A stretch of DNA of 64,000 bases from Micromussa lordhowensis (lineage: Eukaryota > Cnidaria > Anthozoa > Scleractinia > Lobophylliidae), in assembly GCA_964020085.1 (NCBI GenBank), contig OZ026603.1, forward strand, positions 30,051,242-30,115,241. Reading direction: 5' to 3'. Below, one piece after another: positions 47,309 to 56,400 of this stretch. The stretch's first letter is position 1, and each line of letters begins with the position of its first letter. The notes beneath the pieces are model-generated. The model saw only the letters and a list, made by a program, of their open reading frames with translations, had not been told where the DNA came from and made no database searches. Both the position numbers and the translations under genes were made by a program.

Positions 47309-48022
47309 TTACCTTTTTTTTTTTTTTTTTCCCCTGCCCCAAGTACCAATAAAAGGTGGTGGAGCCATAGGCATTCCCATACGAGGACCTCCTCCTCCAT
47401 TTGATCTTGGACTGCCCATTCTAGGAGCTCCACCTTTTATACTTCCTCCTTTTAATGCATCAATAATCATTGGAGCAGCAATACTAGCTATTAAAGTTCC
47501 AATACCATTACCTACTTGTCGTTGTGTCATTTTGAAAAGTAAGTCTTCTCCTAATTTATGAGCTCGGGCTAAATCTCCTATTTGTCCTTTAGTTAGTAGA
47601 TCACCCAATTGAGCTAACATAAATAGTTTATTATTTGGTACTTGATACATTTGTCCGCCACTAATTTTCTTAACTATTTGACTAGCACCTTCAGAAGCTA
47701 ACCCTGCTAGAGCAGACAATCCTAGTGTTTTACCGATAGTTGGTGCTACATTCTTTAATACTGGCAATATTGAGCTAAAGATACCAGACCCAGTTTGTCG
47801 CCTGATATTATACTTTGATATAGTAATTACCATTCCTCGATTAGCTGTTTTGGCCTTAGCGAGTCTCTTAACAGTATTCATTGGTACCATAAGAACATCG
47901 GAACCACTTAACGCATTTTTACTTAAGCGTAAACTTATTTCTTCTCTGTTTCTGTAAGCCTTAGATAGTTTTCGTTTTTGGCCTTCAGAAAGTTTTATAG
48001 AAATTTGATGTAGTTCAGTCAT
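47309..48022 (-). CDS. Minor virion protein with hydrophobic core, Gly/Pro-rich tail and polylysine end (237 aa)
   Basis: N-terminal part of charged repeats with LSKNALSG and TISKYNIRR; then a glycine zipper-like hydrophobic stretch around residues 78-115 (GSGIFSSILPVLKNVAPTIG, LSALAGLASEGASQIV); a helical middle; and a second glycine-rich hydrophobic part (GNGIGTLIASIAAPMIIDAL). The tail is Gly/Pro/Met-rich, PPPFIGTWGRG, and ends with lysines from an A17 run. Proteins of this plan are common in cnidarian Polintons and resemble membrane-active or core proteins of adenoviruses in composition; homology is not shown. TATATA box at the start; the protease frame follows the A-run. Confidence 0.7.
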   Translation of the reverse strand: MTELHQISIKLSEGQKRKLSKAYRNREEISLRLSKNALSGSDVLMVPMNTVKRLAKAKTANRGMVITISKYNIRRQTGSGIFSSILPVLKNVAPTIGKTLGLSALAGLASEGASQIVKKISGGQMYQVPNNKLFMLAQLGDLLTKGQIGDLARAHKLGEDLLFKMTQRQVGNGIGTLIASIAAPMIIDALKGGSIKGGAPRMGSPRSNGGGGPRMGMPMAPPPFIGTWGRGKKKKKR

Positions 48023-48069
48023 TATATATTATTTATGGACTTTTTTTAAAATTCATAAATAATATTTAT

Positions 48070-48105
48070 TCTATGACTTTGGAATAGTCTATGACTTTGG
48101 AATAG
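48070..48105. repeat. Tandem 18-bp repeat between two virion genes
   Basis: tctatgactttggaatag occurs twice without a gap, 48 to 83 bases before the ATG at 48022. It is one of the few intergenic repeats in the element outside the TIRs and may be a regulatory site or simple duplication. Confidence 0.7.
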
Positions 48106-48115
48106 TTGTTATTAA

Positions 48116-48829
48116 TCAGATCCAATAGTCAACTTCTTCATCTTCTTCTTCATCATCATCTAAGAGAAACTTATCGAAAATATTTTCTTCCTCTAGAAAT
48201 GTTACTTGCATTATTTTTGGTTTTAAAGTAGCTCCAAAATTTCCAGTTGTTATAGAAAACCAGGCAGCAATAAATTTAACTGTATTTCGCGGACCTATTT
48301 CTTCTGTTTCAATCTTTTCTTTATCCCATGTAAAAAATGTTGTAAATAGTTTGTCATTGCGATAAAAAAAATTAAACTCCATCTTTGATGGGTAATCTGT
48401 ATACATTCTTTTTTCATTAACAATTATATATGGTTTTCTACAAATTCTTTTCCAAGAACCTCCTTGTCCATATTCATCATATCCCTCTACAACCTCTCTT
48501 GGTATTTCTTCATCATTAAAAGAATGAATATAATCAATGAAGAATTGGTCTAATTCTTTAGCTTTTTTTAGATATTCACCCTCACAATTAATTTGCATAC
48601 TAGTACCTTGGTACTTACCATCTTCATCATATTTTTCTCTTGAACCGAATTGTGTAAATCCTTCATATTTAACAAACAATGGCTTTCGATTGTATAATAT
48701 TCCTATCTGTGCTCCATTATGCTTATTTGGTTTTGGTTTTGTAAAAGTTATCTTTGAAGGGTCAATATGAAGAAAATCGACTATTTGTTCTTTTTCTGCT
48801 CTTTCATTCTGACTCTCTTTAACTCTCAT
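48116..48829 (-). CDS. Unrecognised protein with acidic C-terminal tail (237 aa)
   Basis: Mostly beta-like sequence, rich in aromatic and charged residues (GILYNRKPLFVKYEGFTQFG; MEFNFFYRNDKLFTTFFTWD), ending in a run of Asp/Glu (DDDEEEDEEVDYWI). An acidic tail closed by aromatic residues is typical of phage and viral single-stranded-DNA-binding proteins of the T7 gp2.5 kind, and a protein-primed replicon needs such a protein; this is only a suggestion from layout. It has a TATATA-type start box and lies between the major capsid and minor virion genes, so a structural role is equally possible. Confidence 0.65.
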   Translation of the reverse strand: MRVKESQNERAEKEQIVDFLHIDPSKITFTKPKPNKHNGAQIGILYNRKPLFVKYEGFTQFGSREKYDEDGKYQGTSMQINCEGEYLKKAKELDQFFIDYIHSFNDEEIPREVVEGYDEYGQGGSWKRICRKPYIIVNEKRMYTDYPSKMEFNFFYRNDKLFTTFFTWDKEKIETEEIGPRNTVKFIAAWFSITTGNFGATLKPKIMQVTFLEEENIFDKFLLDDDEEEDEEVDYWI

Positions 48830-48888
48830 ATATTATATTAAAATATTTTTTTTCTAAATATTTTTTTATTTTTTTATTTTTTTTTAGA

Positions 48889-50133
48889 CTATACAATAAC
48901 TAATTGATCTCCCACCTTATCAACAACAACATCTTCTTCATAGAGAACAATTGCATGCACTCGGAAATCAGCAGCTGCGGCTTGTGAGAGGCGAAATCTT
49001 ATGTTAAGTTGCTTTGGATCTCTGCTTACCTGTTCTGTTTGATAAGTTAAATCAAAATATAACATTGGGTAAAGACTCGAAAAATTACTGATATTGAGCT
49101 GAGTACCTGTATTATAATCATTCTTTTTCCATGAATAATTCATTAAATCATAATAGATTCTTGTTTTACTTTCTGTATCATATTCAAGTTCTGGATAGAA
49201 GACACCATTACCATATTCAAGACGACATGTGCTAAGATGACTATTATTGTTAGCAGCATTAAGTTTAAAAGTATCAAAAATATAAGGATTTGCTGACATA
49301 TCATTTGTCTTAAGTCTCTGGAAGTAGAGGAAAACATGTTGTACTTTATCAATACTAGCTGAGATTCTGAAATCACCACTGTTTCTGGTTGTATCTGAAG
49401 TTTGGTACATTTCTTTGAGGTATTTCCATTTACTGGGTTTTTGGTATTCACTGATGAATTTAGTCATAAGAGCATCTTTTGGTTCTAGTCGTGGTACCCA
49501 TAGATAAAAACGATCAATTACTAATCTCAATGTATCAACTGCCCCATATAAGACTTCAGCGTCTGGTGTCAGTTCTATTTCAAATTGGAGATCCATTGGA
49601 GGTAACAATCGTCCTTCTAATTCTTCGAAAAAAGAATACCTATTTAATGGTATACTTGTATTAACATGAGCTCTGTTAGCTGTTAATAAACGCCTACTTT
49701 CCAAACCAGTGTTTGTATCATCTGAAGTGGCATCTGTATCTAAATACCATAAGCTATTTTTGGCTGTACTACGCCCAAAATCATCTGAATATTCTAAAAG
49801 ATTTTTTGCAAAAGTTACAAGATGAAGATTATCAGTGTCATAGACGATTTTTCCTGCACTCTTTATTACCATATGCTTAATTAATGAATGCGATCCATTA
49901 ATAATTGTTGTTCTGGCGTCTGCATTGTCTCCACCATTTGCTCGAAGGTCTAATTTGAATCGCACTTCAAAAAAGGCGTTAAACCAATCAAGCATAATAC
50001 CACGATCAGTAACATGAAATTTGTATCCTTTCTTATTTTGCTCTTGAGTATTGGCAGGAGCTCTTATAGCGTCTTGAAGACGAAATTGAACTAGTTCGTT
50101 TCTCTGAACATTCTCTGGTGATCTAAATGCCAT
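48889..50133 (-). CDS. Probable major capsid protein, double jelly-roll type (414 aa)
   Basis: Almost wholly beta-strand-like sequence without signal or membrane segment. Marks of the Polinton capsid family: an early GIMLDWFNAFFEVRF strand, a middle PLNRYSFFEELEGRLLPPMD loop with FEIELTPD, then RFYLWVPRLEPKD, a HVFLYFQRLKT strand and a final HAIVLYEEDVVV strand. It is shorter than many double jelly-roll capsid proteins but matches the size of related cnidarian and nematode elements as I remember them. It stands beside the penton-like gene, as in other Polintons. No other gene in the element is a better candidate. A structure prediction would confirm two jelly rolls. Confidence 0.75.
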   Translation of the reverse strand: MAFRSPENVQRNELVQFRLQDAIRAPANTQEQNKKGYKFHVTDRGIMLDWFNAFFEVRFKLDLRANGGDNADARTTIINGSHSLIKHMVIKSAGKIVYDTDNLHLVTFAKNLLEYSDDFGRSTAKNSLWYLDTDATSDDTNTGLESRRLLTANRAHVNTSIPLNRYSFFEELEGRLLPPMDLQFEIELTPDAEVLYGAVDTLRLVIDRFYLWVPRLEPKDALMTKFISEYQKPSKWKYLKEMYQTSDTTRNSGDFRISASIDKVQHVFLYFQRLKTNDMSANPYIFDTFKLNAANNNSHLSTCRLEYGNGVFYPELEYDTESKTRIYYDLMNYSWKKNDYNTGTQLNISNFSSLYPMLYFDLTYQTEQVSRDPKQLNIRFRLSQAAAADFRVHAIVLYEEDVVVDKVGDQLVIV

Positions 50134-50162
50134 TATATATTTTTTATCAGATTTTTTTTTCT

Positions 50163-50543
50163 TTAAGATCGCGCTATAAGATTATTAATCAGTGTATAAA
50201 CTTCCTCCTGCGTTTTTGGCTTTGCTCTACCAGGCTTTGAATTTGTTGACTTTGTTGACTTTGTTGCTTTTTTAGATCCTGAGGATAGCCTTTTTCGGAT
50301 AAGCTCACCTGATCGCTCTATAACTTTATCAGCAGCCTTTTTACCAACTCGTTCTCCCGCATGAGCGACACCAGCTTGTATTGCTTTTTTAGCAAATGGT
50401 TTTAAAACCTGTCCAGTTAAAGCACTAGCTACCTTTTTTAGTGGTTTCATAAGATTATCTACTATAATTCCATTGCCGCGGTGTTTGTAGACATATCGTC
50501 CCGTTCTTGGGTGATAAATCTTTTTGAACTCTCTTGACTTCAT
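50163..50543 (-). CDS. Basic core-like protein (126 aa)
   Basis: About a quarter Lys/Arg. KKIYHPRTGRYVYKHRGNG starts it, followed by amphipathic helices (VGKKAADKVIERSGELIRKR), a Ser/Thr/Lys tract (SSGSKKATKSTKSTNSKPGR) and a short helical end. Lies between the two capsid genes with gaps under 30 bases. Composition fits a DNA-condensing core protein like adenovirus VII or X, or a basic membrane-lytic peptide; no homology claimed. Confidence 0.65.
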   Translation of the reverse strand: MKSREFKKIYHPRTGRYVYKHRGNGIIVDNLMKPLKKVASALTGQVLKPFAKKAIQAGVAHAGERVGKKAADKVIERSGELIRKRLSSGSKKATKSTKSTNSKPGRAKPKTQEEVYTLINNLIARS

Positions 50544-50549
50544 ATAACC

Positions 50550-51317
50550 TTAGAATGGAACTTTTTTTAAGATTAATGAAAATGCTGTGTCAGCATGATT
50601 TAAATAGACTGGTCTTCTTAAACCATCAGTTAAATAGATTCGAACGCTTGAAACTCTTGTTTTATTGATAGGATTAAATATAACACGACGCGGTTCAAGT
50701 GTAAAATTGTAAGAAGGTCTCAGCGTTCCTGTACCAAAACTAAAAACAATATCTGATTCTCTCCCATCTACTAATGAATCAGAGACTAAATCACAATGAA
50801 TATTTAAGACATCTGTATCTTCTGATAGGTTAGGTATCTTAGTACTAACGTTTCTCTCATCTCTTAAGATCACCTTATCGAATCCTATTAGTTTACCAAA
50901 ATTAGATTTACGCAGGTCAAGCTGATAGTTAGCGTCTAAAGTCACCAAGACTCTAAAAGTTGGTTCATCAAAAGTCACCGTAATTGGAAATTCTTCATCA
51001 CCATCACCGCGGACTGTTTTAGTCTTTTCCTTAATGTAATTATCAATATCAGTGTAATCCCAAACTCCTTTTGGAAAATCAATATCTGTAAATGTTTTCC
51101 CTCCGTCTTTACTGTAAGCTATCTTTTGATTGCTATAACCAGAATTTATATTTGTCCATGTAAAAGCCATTGAAATAATTTTATTAAAACCAATATACCA
51201 AATCCCATCACTGTGTTCATATTCCAGCGTTCTAGAAAACCTTGTAGTAAAATCACCAGGTCGATTACCAGGTTCATCTTTAACTGCAAAACTGCTTAAT
51301 GAGATTTCTCTCTCCAT
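50550..51317 (-). CDS. Penton-like minor capsid protein, single jelly-roll type (255 aa)
   Basis: Starts EREISLSSFAVKDEPGNRPG; beta-rich throughout, with GIWYIGFNKIISMAFTWTNI early and the ending PSYNFTLEPRRVIFNPINK, then VRIYLTDGLRRPVYLNHADT and LILKKV. The closing string, in which the protein speaks of lining up with a LTD-x-x-R-PV strand, is what I know from Polinton minor capsid proteins that form the pentameric vertices. Position next to the core and major capsid genes agrees. Confidence 0.78.
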   Translation of the reverse strand: MEREISLSSFAVKDEPGNRPGDFTTRFSRTLEYEHSDGIWYIGFNKIISMAFTWTNINSGYSNQKIAYSKDGGKTFTDIDFPKGVWDYTDIDNYIKEKTKTVRGDGDEEFPITVTFDEPTFRVLVTLDANYQLDLRKSNFGKLIGFDKVILRDERNVSTKIPNLSEDTDVLNIHCDLVSDSLVDGRESDIVFSFGTGTLRPSYNFTLEPRRVIFNPINKTRVSSVRIYLTDGLRRPVYLNHADTAFSLILKKVPF

Positions 51318-51367
51318 ATACTAATGTAAATAATATTTACTAAACCCCGAAATATTTTTTGATAATG

Positions 51368-52393
51368 CTAAATAGCAAAATATTTTTTGACTAACTTTTG
51401 ATATTGTGACTTATTGATTGATTTTGTTCTTAATAGAGCGTCTAAGATAGTTTGACCCATATTTCTCATCTTGACACTTGTATTGCCTGCTTCCATTTCG
51501 CCAATAATTAGTGTTAATTTCTTTAGTAATTCTTGAGCATCATTATAGAAATAGACACCACTTCCCCTCTTGACGCCACTTCCCTTTGTACTTTTCTTTT
51601 TCTGTACTTTTAGATAGTCTCTATATTCTTGAATAGGTTTTAGTCTACTATCAGCAAATTTATGAGCCATATCCTTTTCTCGCTCTAGCTTTTCTATTAC
51701 ATCTTTTGGCAATCCTTTTTTTATGGCTTGTTTTAGTCTATTAGTTGTATTTGTCTTAAATTTACTTGTAATACTGCTTATTTCAGAATTTGCTCTTTTT
51801 ATGTTACTCTCGAGATATTTACTACGTTTAACTGGTGTCATTTCTGGTTGGGATAATCTCATTTCAACATCATCATAGTTAGGAAGATTTGCACTATCTA
51901 AAATTCTATTAATATCTCCTCTATCTAAATCTTCATCATCATCAGGTGGTGATTCAATTGCTAAAGGTCCTTCTTCCACAAAAGAATATTCTGGTGGTAA
52001 AGATTCATCTCCTCTCCAAAAACTAGGATCCATTTCATATTTTGGTGGCGCGCCTTTAGGTATTATTTGTTTTTCTGCCTGGGGCGCTACGTAATCTTGG
52101 AGATCTAATAATCCTTCCACATCCATATCTTCATATGGATCTACTTCTGGTGCATAATCAATTTCATCTGGTTTACCTGCGGGGGCAGGACGTATTCTCA
52201 TTTGCGGTCTATTCTTAGGCTTTTGTGCCCTTAAACCCTCTATGATTTCATCAAGTCTAAAAGATTTTGTTATCCTTGCGTCAGAGGTCTTACTCTTTAT
52301 CTTCTCTTCAGTGATCTCATCATATAGCTGATTCTTCATCTTTCCAGTCTCTGTCCGCTTCTGAGCTAATCGTTTCCAATTTGAGAGACTCAT
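51368..52393 (-). CDS. Conserved Polinton virion protein with two PPxY late-domain motifs (341 aa)
   Basis: N-terminal half is charged and probably disordered, with acidic patches and two PPxY motifs, PPKY (116-119) and PPEY (133-136). Residues about 190-255 are a long charged helix. The C-terminal 65 residues form a compact domain (GSGVYFYNDAQELLKKL, IIGEMEAGNTS, ILDALLRTKSINKSQYQKL) that recurs in cnidarian Polintons. PPxY motifs recruit Nedd4-family ubiquitin ligases and are used by adenovirus penton and protein VI and by budding viruses; the same use here is inference. First gene leftward of the divergent promoter region. Confidence 0.75.
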   Translation of the reverse strand: MSLSNWKRLAQKRTETGKMKNQLYDEITEEKIKSKTSDARITKSFRLDEIIEGLRAQKPKNRPQMRIRPAPAGKPDEIDYAPEVDPYEDMDVEGLLDLQDYVAPQAEKQIIPKGAPPKYEMDPSFWRGDESLPPEYSFVEEGPLAIESPPDDDEDLDRGDINRILDSANLPNYDDVEMRLSQPEMTPVKRSKYLESNIKRANSEISSITSKFKTNTTNRLKQAIKKGLPKDVIEKLEREKDMAHKFADSRLKPIQEYRDYLKVQKKKSTKGSGVKRGSGVYFYNDAQELLKKLTLIIGEMEAGNTSVKMRNMGQTILDALLRTKSINKSQYQKLVKKYFAI

Positions 52394-52463
52394 ATAATAT
52401 TTATATTTTTTATATTATGTGAAATAATATGCAACATTTATTAAAAAAATATTAATTATATAG

Positions 52464-53099
52464 ATGAAAATTCCTAATTATGATTCAGCTTCTAATAATG
52501 ACCGCAATTTCAAACGACTGCTACCTTATATGCCTTCAGACACTTTTCGAATGTTAATTTGTGGACCAAGCGGTTGTGGTAAAACTAACGTTCTTATGCA
52601 TATGCTTTATAATCTACTCTACTATGATAAGATTTACTTGTTTTCTAAAAATCTCGAGCAACCGAAGTACAGACAACTATTAGAAACATTTCGACCCATT
52701 TCAGAAGAGGCTGGTTATGATGTTATAGAAGAGAGCAATAGTGATGTCATTCCTCTAGAAAGCCTAGATAATGATAATCAAAAAATAGTTATCTTTGATG
52801 ACTACGCTTGTGAAAGAAACCAAAAACCACTCATTGAATATTTTGTTGGTGGTCGTCATAAAAATTGTAGTGTAATCTATTTAAGTCAATCTTATTATCT
52901 CACTCCCAAAGACATCAGGTTGAATTGCTCTCATTTTTGTATTTTTGACTCTCCAAGTAATGCAGAGACAGCAAGAATGTGTAAAGAAGTCAATGTACCT
53001 AAGAATCGATTCGAGAGTGCGACTAGTGAGCCTTATAGTTTTGCGTACATTGATAAGACAAAAAAGACAATCAGAAAAAATTTCAATGAAAATATATAG
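52464..53099 (+). CDS. ATP: FtsK/HerA-type genome-packaging ATPase (211 aa)
   Basis: Pumps the replicated DNA into capsids. Walker A CGPSGCGKTN (GPSGCGKT at 34-41), Walker B KIVIFDDY (107-114, Asp112-Asp113), followed by GGRHKNCSVIYLSQSYY with the sensor Gln142. Length and motif spacing match A32-like ATPases of Polintons, virophages and large DNA viruses. First gene of the rightward block; its ATG follows aattatatag and a 70-bp AT-rich spacer separates it from the leftward block. Confidence 0.94.
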   Translation: MKIPNYDSASNNDRNFKRLLPYMPSDTFRMLICGPSGCGKTNVLMHMLYNLLYYDKIYLFSKNLEQPKYRQLLETFRPISEEAGYDVIEESNSDVIPLESLDNDNQKIVIFDDYACERNQKPLIEYFVGGRHKNCSVIYLSQSYYLTPKDIRLNCSHFCIFDSPSNAETARMCKEVNVPKNRFESATSEPYSFAYIDKTKKTIRKNFNENI

Positions 53100-53100
53100 G

Positions 53101-53448
53101 ATGGATAATGGAAATGGTAATGACAATGGCAATGGTAATGGTAATGTTAATGAAAAAGTAAATGATAAAGAAGAATGTAAGAGACTAACAAATTCAATAA
53201 TAGTTGATTTGTCAGAAATGGATTTTTATTATGAAAATATTAGTGCTATGCTACTAAAACTAAAATCAATTGAGGAAAAGTACAACGAAGTTATTGACGA
53301 TAGAATATTGTCGTTAACTAAAAGTCTTTATAGCTTACATATCGATTATTTGAGAGACACATCTGAATCTGAAGATTCTGAAGATTTTAATATTCATCGG
53401 AAAATGTTACGTCTTAAGGGTCTGGAAGTAGAAGAAGAAGAAATTTAA
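53101..53448 (+). CDS. Small acidic helical protein with Asn-Gly repeat head (115 aa)
   Basis: The ATG at 53101 is chosen because atatatagg stands directly before it, one base after the ATPase stop; the same frame is open further upstream, but only as overlap with the ATPase. A run of Asn/Gly/Asp codons comes from a ggtaat-type repeat (53107-53155). The rest is helical (DLSEMDFYYENISAMLLKLK) with an acidic Ser/Glu patch (SESEDSEDF) and an acidic end (EVEEEEI). No family recognised; perhaps a chaperone or scaffold for the fibres encoded next. Confidence 0.65.
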   Translation: MDNGNGNDNGNGNGNVNEKVNDKEECKRLTNSIIVDLSEMDFYYENISAMLLKLKSIEEKYNEVIDDRILSLTKSLYSLHIDYLRDTSESEDSEDFNIHRKMLRLKGLEVEEEEI

Positions 53449-53463
53449 TTTAGTATATTATAT

Positions 53464-56400
53464 ATGGGTGTTACTAATGGACAACTTGAATCACCATCAG
53501 CAACTGGTAAAGGTGAAAAAGGTGATCCTGGTTTACCTGGAATTGGATTTAGTCTAACTGATGATGGTAATTTTGATATTGATAGTAAGCGATTAACTGA
53601 AGTAGCTGCTCCTATCGATAAAAATGATGCAGCTACAAAGGAGTATGTTGATAATAACCTATCAGCTATTGATTTGTCACCTTATCTGGAAAGAGATGGA
53701 ACAACTTCAATGACTGGTCATTTAAATATGAATAATCATAAAATTAGTGATTTAGAAGATGCTACTAATGATAATGATGCTGTACCTCTAAAACAATTAA
53801 AGGAGATGACAACAGATCATAGGACAAATTATCATTTGCAACCTAGTTTTACTTTTTATAAAGATTTTGGTGATAAAGCAGAATGTACTAAAGGATCTAT
53901 ACCTATTCCTGGGCACACTGATCATTTTGAACTATTAGAAGCGCCTCGAGAAGGGGCGCAATCTGGTTATGCTTATTCTACTGTTCGACTAGTGAACAAT
54001 TTAGAAATAGATCCTAATTATTCTATCGTTTTTGAAATATTTGGATATGATGGAACAAATATAGTTACAGATGGTGATTCAGATAGGCTATTATTTACAA
54101 ATGTCACTGGTAATGCAAACATAATTGATTTTAGTCATGATTGGTTTAGCAATTACGCAAAAGCTTACATAATATTTAATAGTTCGAAAAGAGATGTGAA
54201 CATCCGTTTACAATTTCGATATTATGGTTCCAGTAACTCTAATTTTAAATTTCTATTTTTTAGTAGATGTGTCAAAGGAATACAAAGGACTAGTTTTGAT
54301 CATAGATTATTTAATGTTAAAAGTACTGATTTTTCAGGAACAATATTAAATTTTGAACCGATCAATATGAATAATGAAAAGATAATCAATATTGGTAATC
54401 CTACTGACCCTAAAGATGCAACAACCAAAGAATATGTTGACGATGAAGACGCTAAACAGGATATTGCTATTAATGATTTATCTTCTAGAAAAGCAGATAG
54501 GTTAGAAGTATTACTCCTAAACGGAAGCCAAAACATGACGGGTAATCTTTCTATGAATGGAAATAGGATTTTTAGCTTACCTATTCCAACTGGGGCTCAG
54601 CAACCTGTGACAAAGACTTATTTAGAAAGTCAAATTGCTTCCATACCACAGCCTGATTTAAGTCTTTATCTCAAAGTAGATGGTTCACGCGCTATGACAG
54701 GAGATCTCAATATTGGTAGTAAAAAAATAACAGATTTAGAGACTCAAGATGATGTCCCAATCAGTGATTACCCTAATGCTTTAAAAGATTCTAAAATGGC
54801 TGTTAATAAACTTTATGTCAATGAAAACTTTTTAAAACTAAAAGGTGATGACTATGACTTAAAAGGTAAACGGATAAGAAATACTGAACCATATGGTGTC
54901 AATACTTTTGATACAAATGATTTGGTCTCCAAGGCATTTGTCTTAGCAGAAATAAGTAAGCTACCTACAGATGTATTAAAATTGGATGGTTCAAGGCCCA
55001 TGACAGGTGATCTAAACATGAATAATAATCTCATTACAAATTGTGGTAGATTAACCATGGTTGCTGATGGTAATAGTCCAATTAATATGAATAATAGTTA
55101 TCTTTATGGTTTACCAAATCCAGTTAGTGGTGATGATGCTGTTAATAAAACTTATGTTGACAATGGAGATAATTTGAATTTACCTTTAAATGGTTCCAGA
55201 TCAATGACAGGAAGTCTCCAAATGGGTGATCATGCTATCACTGGAATTAGTAGTAGTTCTGTAGACGACGCAGCCCTAACAGTTGGTGATGCAAAATCTA
55301 CTTATCTACCACTTTTAGGAGATAGAGACATGGAAGGAAATCTTGATATGGCTAATCATAGCATTATCCGCTTGAAAGATCCAAATTCATCAGATAACAC
55401 ACATGCAACTAATGTTAACTATGTTAATAGGAGAGTTACTGATAATAACTCAGTACTTAGATCTTTTATTGAATACAAAGTTAGTGAATTTGAAGAACTG
55501 AATATTAAAGCAAACCGACAAGATAATGAATTCTCTTTTGTCATGGATGATGATTTATTTAAGGAAGATGATGATGATATTACCAAAGTAAGAAAAGTCG
55601 ACAAAGATTACTATGATATCAACAAAGCTACTTATCAATTTAAAATTAAGTATGACTCTGCTATCGGTTATTATAGCACCCGATTAACTATTGATTTAAA
55701 ATCGTTAGATTTAGGTGAGTATACATTAGCTTTTGAAATGTATTACAATGATAAAGTAGATCATGACGAAGTGGTTGTTAACGCTGTATCTGAAACTTTG
55801 AATGTTTCACGTAATAATACAAATACTTTTTCCGATCACAGTAGAACAATAGTGAATTTTCACAAATATGGAAACATTGGGATTATTGATTTAGATATTG
55901 ATTTAACTTTAAAGTACAAGAGTGGTAACACTTATGATGCAGAAACCGACATCTTTGTAGTCCTTTATGGTGTCAGTGGTCATCAGAATGACGTTGACTC
56001 GAGAATTTGGGATAGATTCTATACCATTAGAAACAAAATCGTCTATTATGAAGCATCTATAGATATGGGTAATCGTCAGATAAAAGGATTATCTGATGGG
56101 AATGAAAACGGTGATGCTGTTAATGTGAAACAACTAAATGAAACAGAAGATAATGTTGTAAAATATGTTGATGGTGAAATTGTAAAAGTAAATAGTGAAA
56201 TAGCAAAAGAAAATCCTACTATTAATGAAAATAAAAATTTAGTAGAATTAATAGTAAAATATATATTAAGTAATGATTCAAAGATTTCTTTAATAAAAGA
56301 TTTGTATTTTTCTGATAGTAATGAAGGTAAAACACCAAATACATATGCATTTGTAACTACTGGTGATAACAAAGGTGATTTAACTTTTTATTATGTATTT

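Noticed and set aside
52945..53100. Upstream extension of the 115-aa gene within the ATPase
   Set aside because: Open only as an overlap in another frame of the ATPase; the start box and gene spacing favour the ATG at 53101.
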